A stretch of DNA of 64,000 nucleotides from Mansonella perstans. Taxonomy: Eukaryota; Nematoda; Chromadorea; Rhabditida; Onchocercidae. Numbering within the stretch: position 1 is the first letter of the stretch; the number at the start of each line of letters is the position of its first letter. The stretch spans positions 186,001 to 250,000 of the forward strand of contig JBAMDO010000051.1 in the NCBI GenBank assembly GCA_037074765.1. Reading direction: 5' to 3'. Shown here in pieces: positions 1-13,283 of this stretch. The position numbers and the translations under genes are program-made. The notes beneath the pieces are model-generated. The model was given only the letters and a program-made list of their open reading frames with translations. It ran no database searches and was not told the DNA's origin.

Positions 1-112
1 CCTTTCTAATTTTCTCGAGTTTTTGAAACTTATTTTGTATTAATAAATTGTTACAAGTAATTGAAAACATCTAAAAATATTTAAATAATAAAAATCTAAA
101 AAATATTTAAAT

Positions 113-831
113 ATGTATAGACTGAACAGTTTTAGCAGGCAACTATCCGGATCGCGCTCAGCTTTAAAAAAAGCTGTCACGAAATCTCAACTAACACAAC
201 AGTTTAGTAGTAAAACCAATACCATTCGACCCATTCAATCACATGTGCCAGCTAAACCGCTAATTATACACACAGGCAATGGTCCATACTCAGGTTTGAA
301 ATATTTCTTTTTTTTTTGATTTCGATTAATGAGTACTGAAAATAAGCTGAAGCCTAGTTCCACCATAAAATACAGTATTTCATTAATCTGCTAAACACAC
401 ATACAAATGATTTACAAAGACCACCCGAGAGGGCATAATCTGTAACCTTAGTCCATGAGCGCCGTAAGCAATTCTACACTTTGGAATTAGTTCATCAATG
501 GAAAATTCTAAAGGATGATTGCATTTTTAGGCCCAACATACAACTGCAAAGTGCTAACACCTAAAAAGGACGGTCATCCTTCGCCAGTTACCAATAAAAC
601 ATGTATTTTAAAACAGCCCGGAATTTCAGCCGATGGCAAATGTCGTTGTACGTATGTGGTTAGTTTACATGATTAAAGTTAATTCATACTGGCCTAATAC
701 TAAAGAAACAATAAAAAAATTAATGGGTATTTCTTTTCATGAATTTCGAAAAATTTAATTAATTGCAGGTTTCAGAACGTGATAATAATGGTTGCGCACT
801 AGGATTTTTGTTTACCTGCTTACCGAAATAA
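113..831 (+). CDS. Small six-cysteine protein, unknown function (3 exons, 123 aa)
   Basis: I do not recognise this family. Three exons join in phase: 113-293 (phase 1), 531-658 (phase 0) and 769-831 ending in TAA. The junctions are TCAG/gtttga, ttttag/GCCC, TATGTG/gttagt and ttgcag/GTTTC. The first ~45 residues are rich in Ser, Arg, Lys and Gln with almost no acid, like a mitochondrial presequence, and there is no hydrophobic signal peptide. The second half has six cysteines (66, 85, 98, 100, 112, 120) including a KCRC pair, which suggests a small disulphide-bonded or metal-binding fold. The ATG at 113 is the first in frame; the next gene is on the other strand 2.3 kb away. The consistent phasing and cysteine pattern across exons argue that it is real. 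Function and location are inference only. Confidence 0.6.
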
Positions 832-3183
832 ATTTAAAGAATTCGATTAGCTGTGAATAAACAGGTAAACAAAGAAAGTTATAACGTCGACATGTTGGCA
901 AGATTTGAAAGTCATTAATTATATCAGGGCAGTGGCAGTGATGATATTATGGTCTCTACATTGATTACGGTATCATGTTCAAATTTTTCTAAGGTGCCCA
1001 CGTTTTGGCTAAATTTATGCTTGAATCCTCCTTTTATCTAACAAGTTGCCTGAAGTCAATAAAGTGCCCAAAAAAATATCGCTTCAGACTCTTTGAAAAG
1101 TCATTATCAGTGCGCGTTTTTGAATATGTGATATCGATATTTCGTTTAAAAAATCCATTAAATCTAGTTAACTTTTATTGAATTGTGCCTTCTATAAGTA
1201 GAACTCTCTTAAAAATAGAGCATGTTATGATATTTTAGAGTGTTATGATATTAAGTGTTATGACATGTTATGATATTAAAGTAAAATGTGGATTTTTCAA
1301 ATTTCAACGTGATTTCAAATGTTATTTTTTAGTTGTTTTCGATAGTGTTTGAATAGCATATAAGCGAGCATCGAAATTAATTCTTATATGATCATTGGTT
1401 GGTAAATGCAATGTCACGTTCATACAACTTGAAGACAGCTTTCGATAAACAAGTTCTGATTCTTGACCGAAAGATGCGAAGATGCTTCATTGATTTTTTA
1501 ATATTATTTCGCTAATATCAATTTTTTCATCGCTCCCAAAAGTTTGTTCCTATGAGTTACCTGGTAAAGCTTAAATAAATATCATCTATGACCAACTATT
1601 GTGTTATTGCGAACTGAATTATCGGGAGTGATTAATTTGTTATACAGCCCTCCTTATTTATTGGTAATTTCAAATTTCGATTTTTTTATTTGTTCATCCT
1701 TTCAAAGCTTTCTGCCCAAATATTTTTATAAAACTTACGTATTGGTGTGAAAAATAACGTTCACATAATCTCAACAACAAACAACTCAAACACACAAATT
1801 TAGTTAAACTCAATCCAAATTTTTAAATATATTAGGTTGAACTTTGATTTTGAAACATACCAGTAGTCTGAACCTTATAAACTTCCTACAATTCGAAAAA
1901 AAAGCAGACCACAAATCAGTGGTAACCAGTTCAAATGATATCCGTTTTACTTTTTTAATTAACAGCCTAGACAGCGCAAAACTTATGGCATCCAGCTACT
2001 CAATTTCCTGAATTTAGGACATCTGATAAGCACTATGGTACTGGTTAATTTCATCGTTCACATTTCAAATAAACACGACCTTTTCATAATTTGTAATACT
2101 TATTTCCCATAATAAATTTTGCAAGTTATCATTTGATAAAATTAAGTCCTGTGAAAATGTTATAAGAATTTAAAATCATTTTATCAGAACTCTAGCTTTT
2201 TTTATCAGTATCCGATACTAACACAAAACGAGTTTCTGATGCAATAAATGAAAACATTTCTGTGGCAGGTAGGAAAAATTGTTAAATGGCTAGGCTGATT
2301 GTTATAAAGTGATCTCATATTTCTAGAAATTCCAAAGTGCCCTTATGTCCATTTAATATAGAGCAGAATTCATCAAAAAATTATTTACAAATCAATTTTT
2401 TAGTACAGAATTCAAAGATTTATTTCAGTTCACAAAATTCGCAATAATTTCACCAATGAACATAAAATATGAAAGATGAAGTATCAGAAACGAGGAGAAA
2501 AAATTCGATATTAAATGTCGCAACCGGATATTGGTAAATCACAGAAAAATTCACCTTTTTTTTAAAGAAACAACTGTAAATGCTTAAACGATTCGGCTAC
2601 GCAATATTTAAAAGAATGACCCCCTCTAAGAAACACAATACCAACAAGACTAACAGCACGTTTTCAGTTTAAAATGCGATGGAAAGGGGAAAGCAGTTGC
2701 AACTGACTGCATTCAGAACAAGAGATCATTTAAATATTCCCACCAATTAGAAGTTATTTTTTATATTAGGCAAATTTTCAGCAATTTAATATGCTCAAAT
2801 TTTTAAAGGAAGCAAATTAACAAATAAAATATATATTCCATGTGCAAAGGAGTGTATAAGGCTGCCGCCAACTTTGCCAATTTTGCTTTTTGAACAATAT
2901 GATAAGTCCAACATTAACAGATACGTTTTAAAGTAACGATGCTTATTAAAAAATAATAGAAATTCTAATACCAAAATATGGAAACAGCCAATTTTTGTAG
3001 CTCCTTAAAACGTAAAAGTTACATCAGGGATAATTACAGAAAAACGATACTTTGTCACTTAGTGAGAAAAACCTTGAAAATTGGACAGTTAGTTGTAAGA
3101 CTACGGACGAAAAAACTGAATATACATAGCAATCGAAATATATTAAAATCACCAATCCGAATAGCCAAACTATAATCTCTGAA
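832..3183. other. Intergenic, no gene seen
   Basis: AT-rich sequence with stops in all frames. Short direct repeats of a GTGTTATGATATT-like word occur around 1220-1275. The open frames at 2978-3175 (+) and 3024-3212 (-) are short and overlap the 3' end of the chromodomain gene on the opposite strand or in another frame. Nothing else could be supported. Confidence 0.6.
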
Positions 3184-6100
3184 CTACAGTTTCCTGCTTT
3201 GAGGACCACCAAATTCGCATCGGCTAATTAAATATTGCACCAAGCCGAAGCCATCTATTTCGAAAGCCTCTGAAACAAAACATGAGAACATTTTACGAAA
3301 ATATTTGGTTTTTTTTTAAATATTTGATTCGATCATGTAATTGCTTAATACCATTTGAGATTTTATTAGTAAAACAAACATTTATACAATGCCTTACATT
3401 CGAAGCAAATAAGACTAAATATATCAAACAAAAGTGCATACTCTTTTGAGTCCATTGGCACAAAGAGCAGCTATTCGATCATGTAATTGCTTAGTACCAT
3501 TTGAGATTTTATCAAATTTATGTTTTTTTTTTTTTTTGATTGGGAATAATAATGCTATTCATGTATTACTCCCGGACTAAATGTCACAAATTTTCGAGCA
3601 GAATTATACAATTATACTGATAGATGGTACTCATACAGGTCGCTAGCAAAATGATTTAGACTCTAATTTCTTGCTTATTTTGATCTGAAATTCATAAGAA
3701 ACCATGAAATCAAATTTAAAAAATTTACCTCGCACAGATACGACATATGGACAAGTCTCATTTTTTTTTGTATAGACTACCATAATTACACCATCGTTAC
3801 ACTGGACACCAGTAAATTCCACTTTTGGTTCATAATCTAAAAATTTAACAATCATTCGTTTCGATGATCGTTCATCAGTAACATTCTGTTCTTTTTAATG
3901 ATGATAAAAAGCTAAAACTGGCTTTTCTAAAAAACTGATGAAGGATTGAATATTATAATTTTTCGCTTACCTCGAACTGAAATTCAAAGAAACCATGTTT
4001 AGTAAAATTATATTAGGAGTTGAGCGAAAAGCAAACTTATTAAATATTGCTTTTTTGACATACCTTCTTCCAGTAGAATAACCTGAAAATATTACCAAGT
4101 GTAGCAAAGGAAAGTCACTTCTGTAACTACATTTTTATCAAGATCCTGGCAACCTGTTACCTTATCGTAATTATTTCAAATGGGAAAGGACCCTTCATAT
4201 TAAATACTAATAATCTTCATTATAATATGTTTTAGTACCAATTGGAACGACCGATACAATAAAGGAAGTACAGTCCTATAGATAATATAATTAGAAACTT
4301 TCACTTCATGGTTACCTCTAGAGAAGATTTTCTCTTTTTTCCCAGTTCCTTTTCATTGACTACCTTCTCATCACTTTCACACTGTTTTCCGACCGTTGCA
4401 CATGATTCACTGCTTTTTTTAATAGCAACATCTTCTTTCAATTGATTATTCACCTTTGCCTTACGCAGAAAGACATCTACAAAAAACATGTTTTCATGCA
4501 AAAAAATCAACCAAAAAAAAAGAAAAAACAAAAAGCTTCTCAGTTAAAAAAATGTTATTTGTCAATACCTAAATGTCCTCGACCAAAATTATAAACCCAA
4601 ATCAAGTCAAAAAAAATGAAATATAAGAAACCCAATAACTACTTACTATCCTCGAATTACAACTGTAATAATATGCAAACGAACAAACCATCTTTTTTGT
4701 CCCTTCCGCTGCCTTCTGAAGCATCGGAATCTGCATCCTCGTCATCATAGAGCCAAGCATTTTTAGCCTTTCTTGGGGACAAGCCCTACAATTTGAAAAA
4801 CCACCGCTATTCCTTAATTTTTGAATCTTTCACGGCCAAAACAGTGCTTGAGTGCAAAAATACCTTTAGCTTATGTGGAGCTTTCCTATCTCACATTTCA
4901 GCTTTAGTTTACAGACTTGAGTAAAACTCGAATTTACTAAAAAGTCATCTAAATCGATTAGTTATCCTACATTAATTTATATATATCTGTGTGGAAAATA
5001 TAAACCTTGAAAAGAGGTTCGGTTTGTTCATTCTTTGATGTTTTTCGCTCAGTATTTGCTGCTTGATATCCACTGAAATTACATGTGGAATGAGCAGTTT
5101 CTTTGTGTTCAATTATAGAAATTTACAAAAACCAATTTATGAAGAGGATAAATTCTCCAGTGCGAATGTCCACCTAATCTTCCGATTAATGAGAACTGCT
5201 TGCGAATGTAACATGAGCACAAACAGCAAATAAAATTTTAAACATTTCTGAACTTCTTGAAATGTAAAATGAACTTCAAATCGTAGGAGAACAAACCTTT
5301 TTACCCCATAAAAATGTATTATAAAAATCACCTTCCGCGCTTCTTGGAAATTTCTTCATAGTCACTCTCCTCGCCATTCCTGTTCTTATGGTCATCATAT
5401 TCCAACTTGTCCAACATTACCTTTTCTCTATTTCGAATATACAGGACCTTAGTGGTTTCTGAATATTCCGAGCTAGAATTTCGTCGTAATTTCTTTCCTC
5501 CCTATAATAAATATCAATTGACAGTATATAATTCCCCTCAATAGATCATAACTTATTTTCTGTTATAACGAATCTTCGAACTCTCAAAAACGTAGTGCAG
5601 GAACCTCATATTCAAATTTCCTTCAATTTACGTTGAAATTCACAACCAACACAGTGACAGAACACATTTCTTTGTTTTATTATAAAAGAATTTACTTTAT
5701 TTTGCAATGTCACTCGCTTTCCACTTCGTTTTCTTGGATTCTTCCGAATCGAAACTGCATTTTTAGCCTTCTTCACTTCATCCTGATGACTGGCAATGTA
5801 TTCATTAAGAATCAGCCGTGCTGTTTCCAGATTCTGCTCTGATTCCCAAGTGTCCTCATCTGATCCATATCCCTTCCACCGTACCTGGAAAAAAAAAATG
5901 TAATTAAAAATTAAACCGTATATTGAGATCAAAATCAAATTATTTATTTCAAATTGAGATTTCAAAACTGATTCGATCAAACTGGAAAAAAGAAAGGCTT
6001 ATCTGCCACCTGATATTTCACTTCTCCATCTAATACAGCAACATTCAGGATGCAATCCACTTCGAATTCATCCTCATCCAGTTCATCCTCATCGCTTTCT

Positions 6101-6280
6101 TTCTCTATGTCTTCATTTTTTTTATCGTTTCTGTTTGTTTCATTTATTTCTAAATCTCCTTCAATAACACCAACCTTAAATAAAAATTTATAGTTACACT
6201 TCAAACTATATGAAACAAATATTTAAATTAAAACTTCTAGAGAGTTTAAAAAATTTTTAGAAATTTTTATTTAAAAAAAG

Positions 6281-6317
<37 letters not shown>

Positions 6318-6351
6318 AAGAGAAACATACTTCTATAGGTTCGATATTCAT
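3184..6351 (-). CDS. Chromodomain protein, HP1/CBX-like, with probable chromoshadow-like C-terminus (10 exons, ~378 aa)
   Basis: Exons, 5' to 3' on the minus strand: 6331-6351, 6010-6174, 5696-5884, 5332-5501, 5006-5072, 4689-4785, 4316-4476, 4064-4082 (19 nt), 3729-3890 and 3184-3269. All phases agree. Residues ~43-95 form a chromodomain split by an intron after KYQ. The methyl-lysine cage aromatics are present as F44, W65 and Y68 (VRWKGYGSDEDTWE), preceded by an acidic stretch as in HP1 proteins. A basic linker (RKNPRKRSGKR) follows, then a long charged hinge. Residues ~305-372 (ending LVQYLISR) resemble a chromoshadow domain, much less securely. By family it should bind methylated histone H3 in the nucleus and act in silencing. 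The 5' end is uncertain: the frame stays open upstream of the ATG to an acceptor near 6402, so an upstream exon is possible. Confidence 0.75.
3327..3512. repeat. 40 bp direct repeat, two copies
   Basis: Two near-identical copies of a ~40 bp word beginning ATTCGATCATG lie at 3327-3366 and 3473-3512, in the intron between the last two exons of the chromodomain gene. They differ at one position (AATACC versus AGTACC). This looks like a local duplication. Confidence 0.7.
6281..6316. repeat. Poly-A tract in intron
   Basis: A nearly uninterrupted run of about 36 A on the plus strand (poly-T on the transcribed strand) lies in the first intron of the chromodomain gene. It is a simple repeat and its length may be unreliable in the assembly. 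Confidence 0.8.
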
Positions 6352-8859
6352 TATTTGTTCACCAATATGCGTAGAACCAAACTGATCTAATTTCCCTTTA
6401 AAAAATACAAATTTGTGCAATAATTTAAACTTCTGCATCACAAAAATTGTATATAGCTAACATTATGAGATATACGTACTATAACTATTTTATATTACTA
6501 TAATATATGATGGAAAAAGAATCGAAAAACATACAACGATCATTGTCTCTGTAAAAATAACAAAATGTATAAGAACAATCTCAGTTAGTCAATTTAAACA
6601 CTGTATTTTCCTTCTCTGCCACATGTAATACAGATGAAAAGAAAAGATTGTGGCAATGTGGGAGGAGCGGGAGAAGAGGAGAGAGAGATTATCCAGGAGA
6701 TAATGATTGATAACTGACGAATTGTTGTGATAAAATTACTCTAAAATAATTGCAGTCCAATTTTGATTCTCATTTATAAAATAAAACTTGAAAAGAATCA
6801 AGAATTTAATAAATCTAAATTCTGTATTTCATTGTGATCAAAATCATGTGCTATTTATTGATAGAAAAATTTTTATTAAATAAGGATGACTGTTTGTAAA
6901 AGCGATTCACAAAATTGTTTATTGAATTGATAGATAAATTATAGAGACTAAGTTGGATTGTTGATAATTTGGTTTACTTTAGGGAATACTTGAAGAAGAA
7001 ACAATTGCATAGTTGAAGATAATGATAATTGACTATGTCTCTTTTATAATCATAAATAAGTGGTGGTAAAATGCTCCAAACAAAGGATTACATGTTTTGT
7101 AGAAAATATAATCATTGCTTGGGATATGATCCAAACATGGATATGAATTAGAAACTTGGCTTATACGTAAAATCCGACAACAAAGAACAATTGCAAGTAG
7201 CAAGTATCACGAAATTTTGTCCACTATCAAGTGGACAAAATATTCTCTTATATAGACTTAGAACTTTTACGATTTCACCATTGTTCTCGAGATTTTTCAC
7301 GGAGAATGAGAAACAACAAGATGTCTTGTTTTCATTTTATCTTTTTAATTGTTTTCATTTTATTGTTTTCATTTTATCTTTTTAATCAGATTTGCACGGA
7401 TTAGACAATCACAACGATCATCACCTGGTGTAAGAGCTATTGTAATGCTGGTCATTGTAATATCGCGAATCCTAGCATCTATATTTTTGATCTGTCGATA
7501 TTAAGTTAATTTTCTATCTGTTGAAAATGAAAATTAAGTCATGCAAATAAATGAAAACCAAGTTTTCAAATTAAATGCTTGAGAAACTTCGTCATAAACA
7601 AATCTATTTAAATAAATGTAATTTTAAAAAATAACAGATTATTTATTCAAAGAAACTTAGCAAGACTTGTCTCATTCATTCCATTTAGGTGTTTTTTTTT
7701 TGCACCCGTAGTAATAAATAATGACTTAGCGAATAATTATTGATAAAGTGAGTGGAACTAAATATAACTGAACGAAAAAGAACTTGACTGGAAGGATAGT
7801 AAGAAAAAAGAATCAATTTGATAAAAATTGCAAGGCAAATGATGAATGTAATAAAAATAAAATCATGTTAGCTTTTTGGATAAAGATAAGTGATAACTTC
7901 CTGGATAAAACATGCTTCTGACATCAAAAGACAGACGCAACTATAGAGTTAAACAGTTTTAGAAAAATTTGGCACTTTAATGTTCAATTGTGTAGTCAAT
8001 GTAATTGTCTTCATTTAAAACAAAGAGTAACTTCACCTCGTTCTGAAGCAAACTTCTAAGATTTCGGTAAAAGTCCGACCGAATTTTCCAGTAGAACCTC
8101 AGAAAAACTTGTCCTTTTTTGAAATTAATTAGAAAGGTCTTCAGACATGCAATCCCCTCAGTCTGGAAATAAAGATTGCCTTTTAAAAGAGGTATTTGAA
8201 GTTTTAGATGCAGATAACGGCTGACACGTATACTGAAATGCCTCGGATGTACTAAAGAGGAGAAACAGGTCTTACAGCTTCGCAAGACTGAAGTTATTAA
8301 AATAATTTGACGGCAAAGGAAATGTGAGATGTCACGGGCCACCATTAAGTTTATAATTACGAATAAGACTAGTTGATATTAACTCCAATGAAAAGAAGAA
8401 TGGTACTTGTCACCAATATGGACAGTAAACCAATATTTATGAACTTATTTCTTTAACTTAACTTTCAATTAACAAGGTATTTGTTAATAAATAACGATTT
8501 TGTGATCAGCTGTAGAAAAGTGAAAATTTTCCAACGGATAACATGTTGAAGGACAAGGGAAATGGGATTATACAGTGATTACGACGAGTCGATTACTCAA
8601 GCAAGTGAAAATTGATTTGCAACGCTTAGCAGCTCCATACAATAAATCAGCTGTACATAAATAAGCGGATGCAAGATTGTTACCGAGCGTACATGCTACT
8701 AGTGTGTGCGAAACGAAAGATAGCGAACATTCAGTCCAATTATGTGATCAAATTTTTTTCAAAAGAAAATATTTGATGATGCATTTTATGTCTTTTCTGA
8801 AATCGTAGAACTTTTTGCAGCGCTAATTTATGATTTCCTGATCAAACCCCACAAAAGAA
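6352..8859. other. Intergenic, one unsupported 122-codon open frame
   Basis: Upstream of the chromodomain gene. A single ATG-started minus-strand frame at 7977-8345 (122 codons, no recognisable domain, no visible splice partners) is the only long one. Base composition and residue use do not distinguish it from chance. A 5' exon of the chromodomain gene may lie near 6375-6560 but could not be fixed. Confidence 0.45.
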
Positions 8860-8865
8860 TTTATT
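8860..8865 (-). terminator. Polyadenylation signal of rpl-10
   Basis: TTTATT on the plus strand is AATAAA on the minus strand, 55 bases beyond the L10 stop codon, the expected position for a nematode poly(A) signal. Confidence 0.6.
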
Positions 8866-8919
8866 CAAAAACAAACATAAATGAGATTAAACTCCCAAAA
8901 TGATGAGAGTTAACAATTT

Positions 8920-10122
8920 TTAAACAGGATTATGAATCCATTTCGACAGTGGACCGTGCTCTCGTACGAGTTTACATGTTGCACCATCTGGTATCAAACG
9001 TCCTTCTCCACGCATCTTCTCGTATTCCTCTTTGTCCCATTTTGTAAAGCCCCACTTCCTTGAGACCACAACAAGCTGACGCCCAGGGAACTTGAATTTT
9101 GCTCTTCGAAAAGCTTCTACTGCGTGCTCTTCATGCTGAACATAAGTAACTATCAATTCCCTAAGATTATTAGGGAGTAAAGAAGTAATCTATGGGTAGA
9201 ACAAAATTATTGGACAGAAAGACTTCGTAATTAACCCAGGACGTTATAGAATATGCCACTTTCTTCTCAATCCAGTGCAAGAAACCTCATTTAAAATCTC
9301 GTCACGAAGTCGTTTAGAATAAGTGATCCATACCAATATGTCACTAACATCAGACGAAAAGGTAGACTCATTTATTGCTTCCAATATTAAACAAAGGTGT
9401 TGAATAACTAAATAACCTCTTCCAGTAAACAAACATACCTGCTCCTTAACTCGTACCGATATCAATATGTCACCAATATCAACTCGGGCAACCAAACCTT
9501 GGGGTTTACCAAAAGCTCCTCGCATACCAGTTTGCAAGCGATCAGCACCTGCACATGATAACATTTTATTGATGCGTACAACATGGTATGGGTGCTTTCG
9601 CACGCGCATATGGAAACCGTCTTTGCCACAGTTCTTCACCATATACTTGTTAGCACAAATACGAGCTGCCTGAAAGTAGAAAATTTGGGATTTGGCCTAA
9701 GCATCCAGAGGTATTAAGTCAAACTCATTCTACAGTAGTATTTATACCCAAGTATTTCGAAAATAATGAGAATTAAGACTTAATGTACCGCATGAAGAAT
9801 GGCATGAGAGACGAGCAAAAACAATAACAAGCTATCTTGCTTTTTCTGTATCGTCTCCAAACATACAATCCTTTGAATAATCTCCTAGAGCAAGTTCACA
9901 TCTAATTCTAGAGATAAAATGTACTTCAAGTGCTTCCGACGAAAGATGTTCCCGTTCATTGGACATTAAATGCACACACAATGGGAATTCATCCACTGTA
10001 GCTTTTTTCTTTCCTAAATCAAAGATACGGATTTTCGGATCTGGAACACCGCGACAGAATCGCGACTTTGGATACGGTTTATTCTTGATATAACGATAGC
10101 ACCTTGCCGGTCGTCGTCCCAT
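8920..10122 (-). CDS. rpl-10: 60S ribosomal protein L10 (uL16), complete, 3 exons, 214 aa
   Basis: Exons: 9925-10122 (66 codons), 9439-9669 (77 codons) and 8920-9135 (71 codons plus stop), all phase 0. The product is 214 aa, the usual length for eukaryotic L10. It opens [11 protein letters not shown] and carries the family signatures [38 protein letters not shown] and KWGFTKW. L10 is added late to the cytoplasmic 60S subunit and helps form the tRNA-binding and subunit-joining region. A TTTCTAG acceptor sits three bases before the ATG, the arrangement seen at spliced-leader trans-splice sites. There are no frame breaks. The conserved core is nearly invariant, while the last ~15 residues differ from the vertebrate tail, as is normal. 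Confidence 0.97.
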
Positions 10123-13100
10123 TTCCTAGAAATTTCAAAATTAACTAGCTATTTGAAAAAATAGACAACGTGGTGGAACAACCAACGTTCCATTTTTCTA
10201 CATTCAATGACCAGGAGAAGCGAACCTAAAATACTAATTTCTCTATATTTTATAACAACAACAACCATACCAGTATACCTCTCCAGAGTTTAGCAAAGCA
10301 AACCCTTACAACGCCAATTTGACCCCTCCTAAATCTACCGATAAAATTTACGGCCCGAATGATCATTTGGATCTCAATGTACTAGGTAGGACCAGAATAG
10401 CCTGTTGCAGCGTTCTGGTTTGTATTATGCCAATTAATTTAGTAGATTTGCTTAAAGGAGATTCAATTATTTTAGGAACTTACTGACGTGAATATGAATG
10501 AATAGTAGGAGAAAAAGAGATATAATTTGCATACTTGAAGAAATAGGTCAACGAATCGAACTTTTCATCGTATTGAAAAGGCCTTCATAAATAGATACGA
10601 TTATTGATAAAGGAAACCTGATTTTTTGATAATGGATTATTGATAAAGGAAACCTGGCATTTTATGCCGATGAAAAAAGCAGAAACTGTCCTCAAAACAA
10701 TGAAATAGGGACTTACCTTTTTGTTACTTCATTTTTTCTTCAAATCATCAATAGTCACTACAAAGATTACTTTTCGTGCGTTCTTTTTAGTGAATACTAA
10801 GATGATTCAATTCTCTGGTTATTCAATCACCAACAACTGATGAAATACATCGATGAAGGCTGATTTAACACCTGTGTCTAAACACTTATCAAGTGTCATA
10901 AGATATACGTTATCAAGTGTCATAAGGTATACGTTATCAAATGTCACAAGGTATATTGTGATCATAGTGAGAAATATTGTGAGCATAGTGCTCACTCACA
11001 ATCTCTTAACATAGTTTATGATTTTAGAAATGTTTTGAAATGAGAGTGAAGTGTTGAGATGTCCAAAGAGTTTTGCTTCAAATTTATTATTTGGTGTTGA
11101 TGAGCAGGCTTATCGATTTTAATCCATTCATGCCACGGATCTAAAGAGAATTGAAATAAAAGTTAGAATTTAGCGCAGAAATTTGAAATATCCCTAATTC
11201 TTTGGAATGAAGCGTTTCAACGATCAAGTTTAAATCGTCTTTTCGCTACAAAATGATTAAAGTTCGTATTATATTTTGCTATGCAGGCTATCATTAGATT
11301 CTGTTTTGTATATGAGATCTCTACAGATCGTATTTATCGATCACACAATAGACCAAATAATGGCCTAGTTGTACAGGACAAGAAAAGTATAAGACATAAG
11401 ATATAAAGTTGTACAGGTATACGACATGATTAGAATGTGAACTAAAGTCTTAAATACAGAGTTTTTTTTTTCTTTTTTTTTTTTCAAATTTAAAAAATCT
11501 TAAATGCAAGTTTTAGGATTGCCGAGTTTTGTTTTTATCCAGTAAAACAATTTCAGTAGATGAAAATCGCTCATTCATCCAAATGAGAATAAACCAATTC
11601 TTGACATTTTCTGTTGTCTTGCTCCTTTGTTCAAATTATGACACATAAAAGTTTGGATGTTGTATGACAATAAAGAAGTTCCAAATTTACTGGTATACTG
11701 GCGGTCCTATAAGGATGCAACATACCATTACTGGATAAACATAAACTGAGAATAGGGTCAAAATCAAATATGTTGGAAGTATACTGCCGCAGTAGGAGCC
11801 TCATGTGTTTCCATTTCCCATAATAATAATAAAACAATTTATCAAGTTTTGTTTCAGCCAATAATGGTATGTTATACCAAAAAACTTTTTGAATACCTTT
11901 AGCATGTGGGAAGCGATGCGAGAAACAAATTTACGGTTTCGAAAGAAAAAACATGAATACTAACAAACGAGTATTCATGTTTTAAAAAAAAAAACTATGG
12001 TTTTGAATGATTAAATTCGTCGACTTTCTGTTAAATCAGAAGGTTGATCAAATGTTCACATGTTAATTGGGAGGAAGAATCTTGGCCGTGAGAGGTTAAC
12101 TTCTATATAAATATAAAGTATATTCGACAGCTTTCAAGATTACTGTCTTTCGTTTGCTATGCTTGTGAACTGAACTTCTGCTCGAAATTCACTCAGAACT
12201 TTCTTTATGTTAAAGATATTTTTAAAAAGAGTTATATGTCGATTTATGATACTGCCATTTGTCACCCATAAGACCCAAGGAAGAGGCAGCGTAGGAAAGA
12301 CTGAAAAACCATTTTTCTTGTCGTTAGAAGGTTTAAGATGACACCGTCTAATAATATCATCACCAATAACCATTGTTATAATGCAAAAGAGAACTGAATT
12401 GAGCTTTAAAAACAAACGCACAAATATTCAAACACACAAACAACCTGACAAAGAATATGGTATAAAAATTTTTACAAAAGTCATACAAATAAGTAACTTT
12501 CACAATAATTACGAAAGAGGAATAATTTCTGAAACAATTATGAAGAATACGATTACTGAAAAAGAGAAAGGATGTTCCTGCCTTAAGCAAAAAAACATTC
12601 AATTTCGGCTACTTGCATAACATAAGTACAGTTTCTTGTCTTCAATGTGCAGTAATTCAAAAAAAATTTCAGAGATGTAACAGTTACATTTTAATAAGTG
12701 TTCAAATGAAAAATTTTGACTCAAAGGGTTGGTATTACTGCCACATTTAATCCAGTCAGACGTAAGTAGCGATCACAAATGATTTCTTCAATTTCAAAAT
12801 CAGTGCAAAAAATTATACTACGCACTTCGCAGAGAGACAATTTCCCAAATTTCACACAAAGGTTAACATAAATTCGTTTCTTAGTAAATGAGATTATGTA
12901 CAACTGCAACAAACATGCATATCTGTAATTGCTGTCCATCCTAAGCTACATTTCTTTAATTCCCAAAAGTCAAATTACGTAAGCAGGTACCATTGTTCAT
13001 GCCACGTTCTGAACCCTGCCTGATAAGTTTCACGAATTCAGTTCTGTTGCAGTTTTAGCAGCAAAATTCCCTACTGGCTTTCATCGGCACCATTCTCTAT

Positions 13101-13283
13101 GAATTAATTAGGTCTTGTAATGTACAATTTTGTCTTAGATCATGTGCACTAAGAAAATATTTCCATTATTTCAAAATTTCAAGAATAAAATACGAACTCG
13201 TCCAGACGTCAAAGACTATAAATCTTCTTAGTTTTTGAAAAAAAAAAAAACATCCTTTGCATAAAATACGAGAAACACAGACG
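10123..13283. other. Intergenic between rpl-10 and tribbles
   Basis: No gene could be supported. Two short ATG-started minus-strand frames exist: 12140-12373 (77 codons) and 12721-12939 (72 codons, just downstream of tribbles and possibly in its 3' UTR). Neither has a recognisable domain. The stretch also holds small tandem repeats near 10886-10957 and a duplicated GATAAAGGAAACCTG word near 10612-10655. Confidence 0.45.
10886..10957. repeat. 24 bp tandem repeat, three copies
   Basis: Three consecutive copies of a 24-base unit beginning TTATCAAGTGTCATAAG, the third with two or three substitutions. It lies upstream of rpl-10. Confidence 0.7.

Noticed and set aside
7977..8345. 122-codon minus-strand frame as a gene
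   Set aside because: No domain, no splice partners and no distinctive residue pattern; left as an unsupported frame.
12140..12421. Small secreted protein with a leader-like N-terminus
   Set aside because: The hydrophobic leader depends on a GTG start; from the first ATG (12373) the leader is mostly lost.
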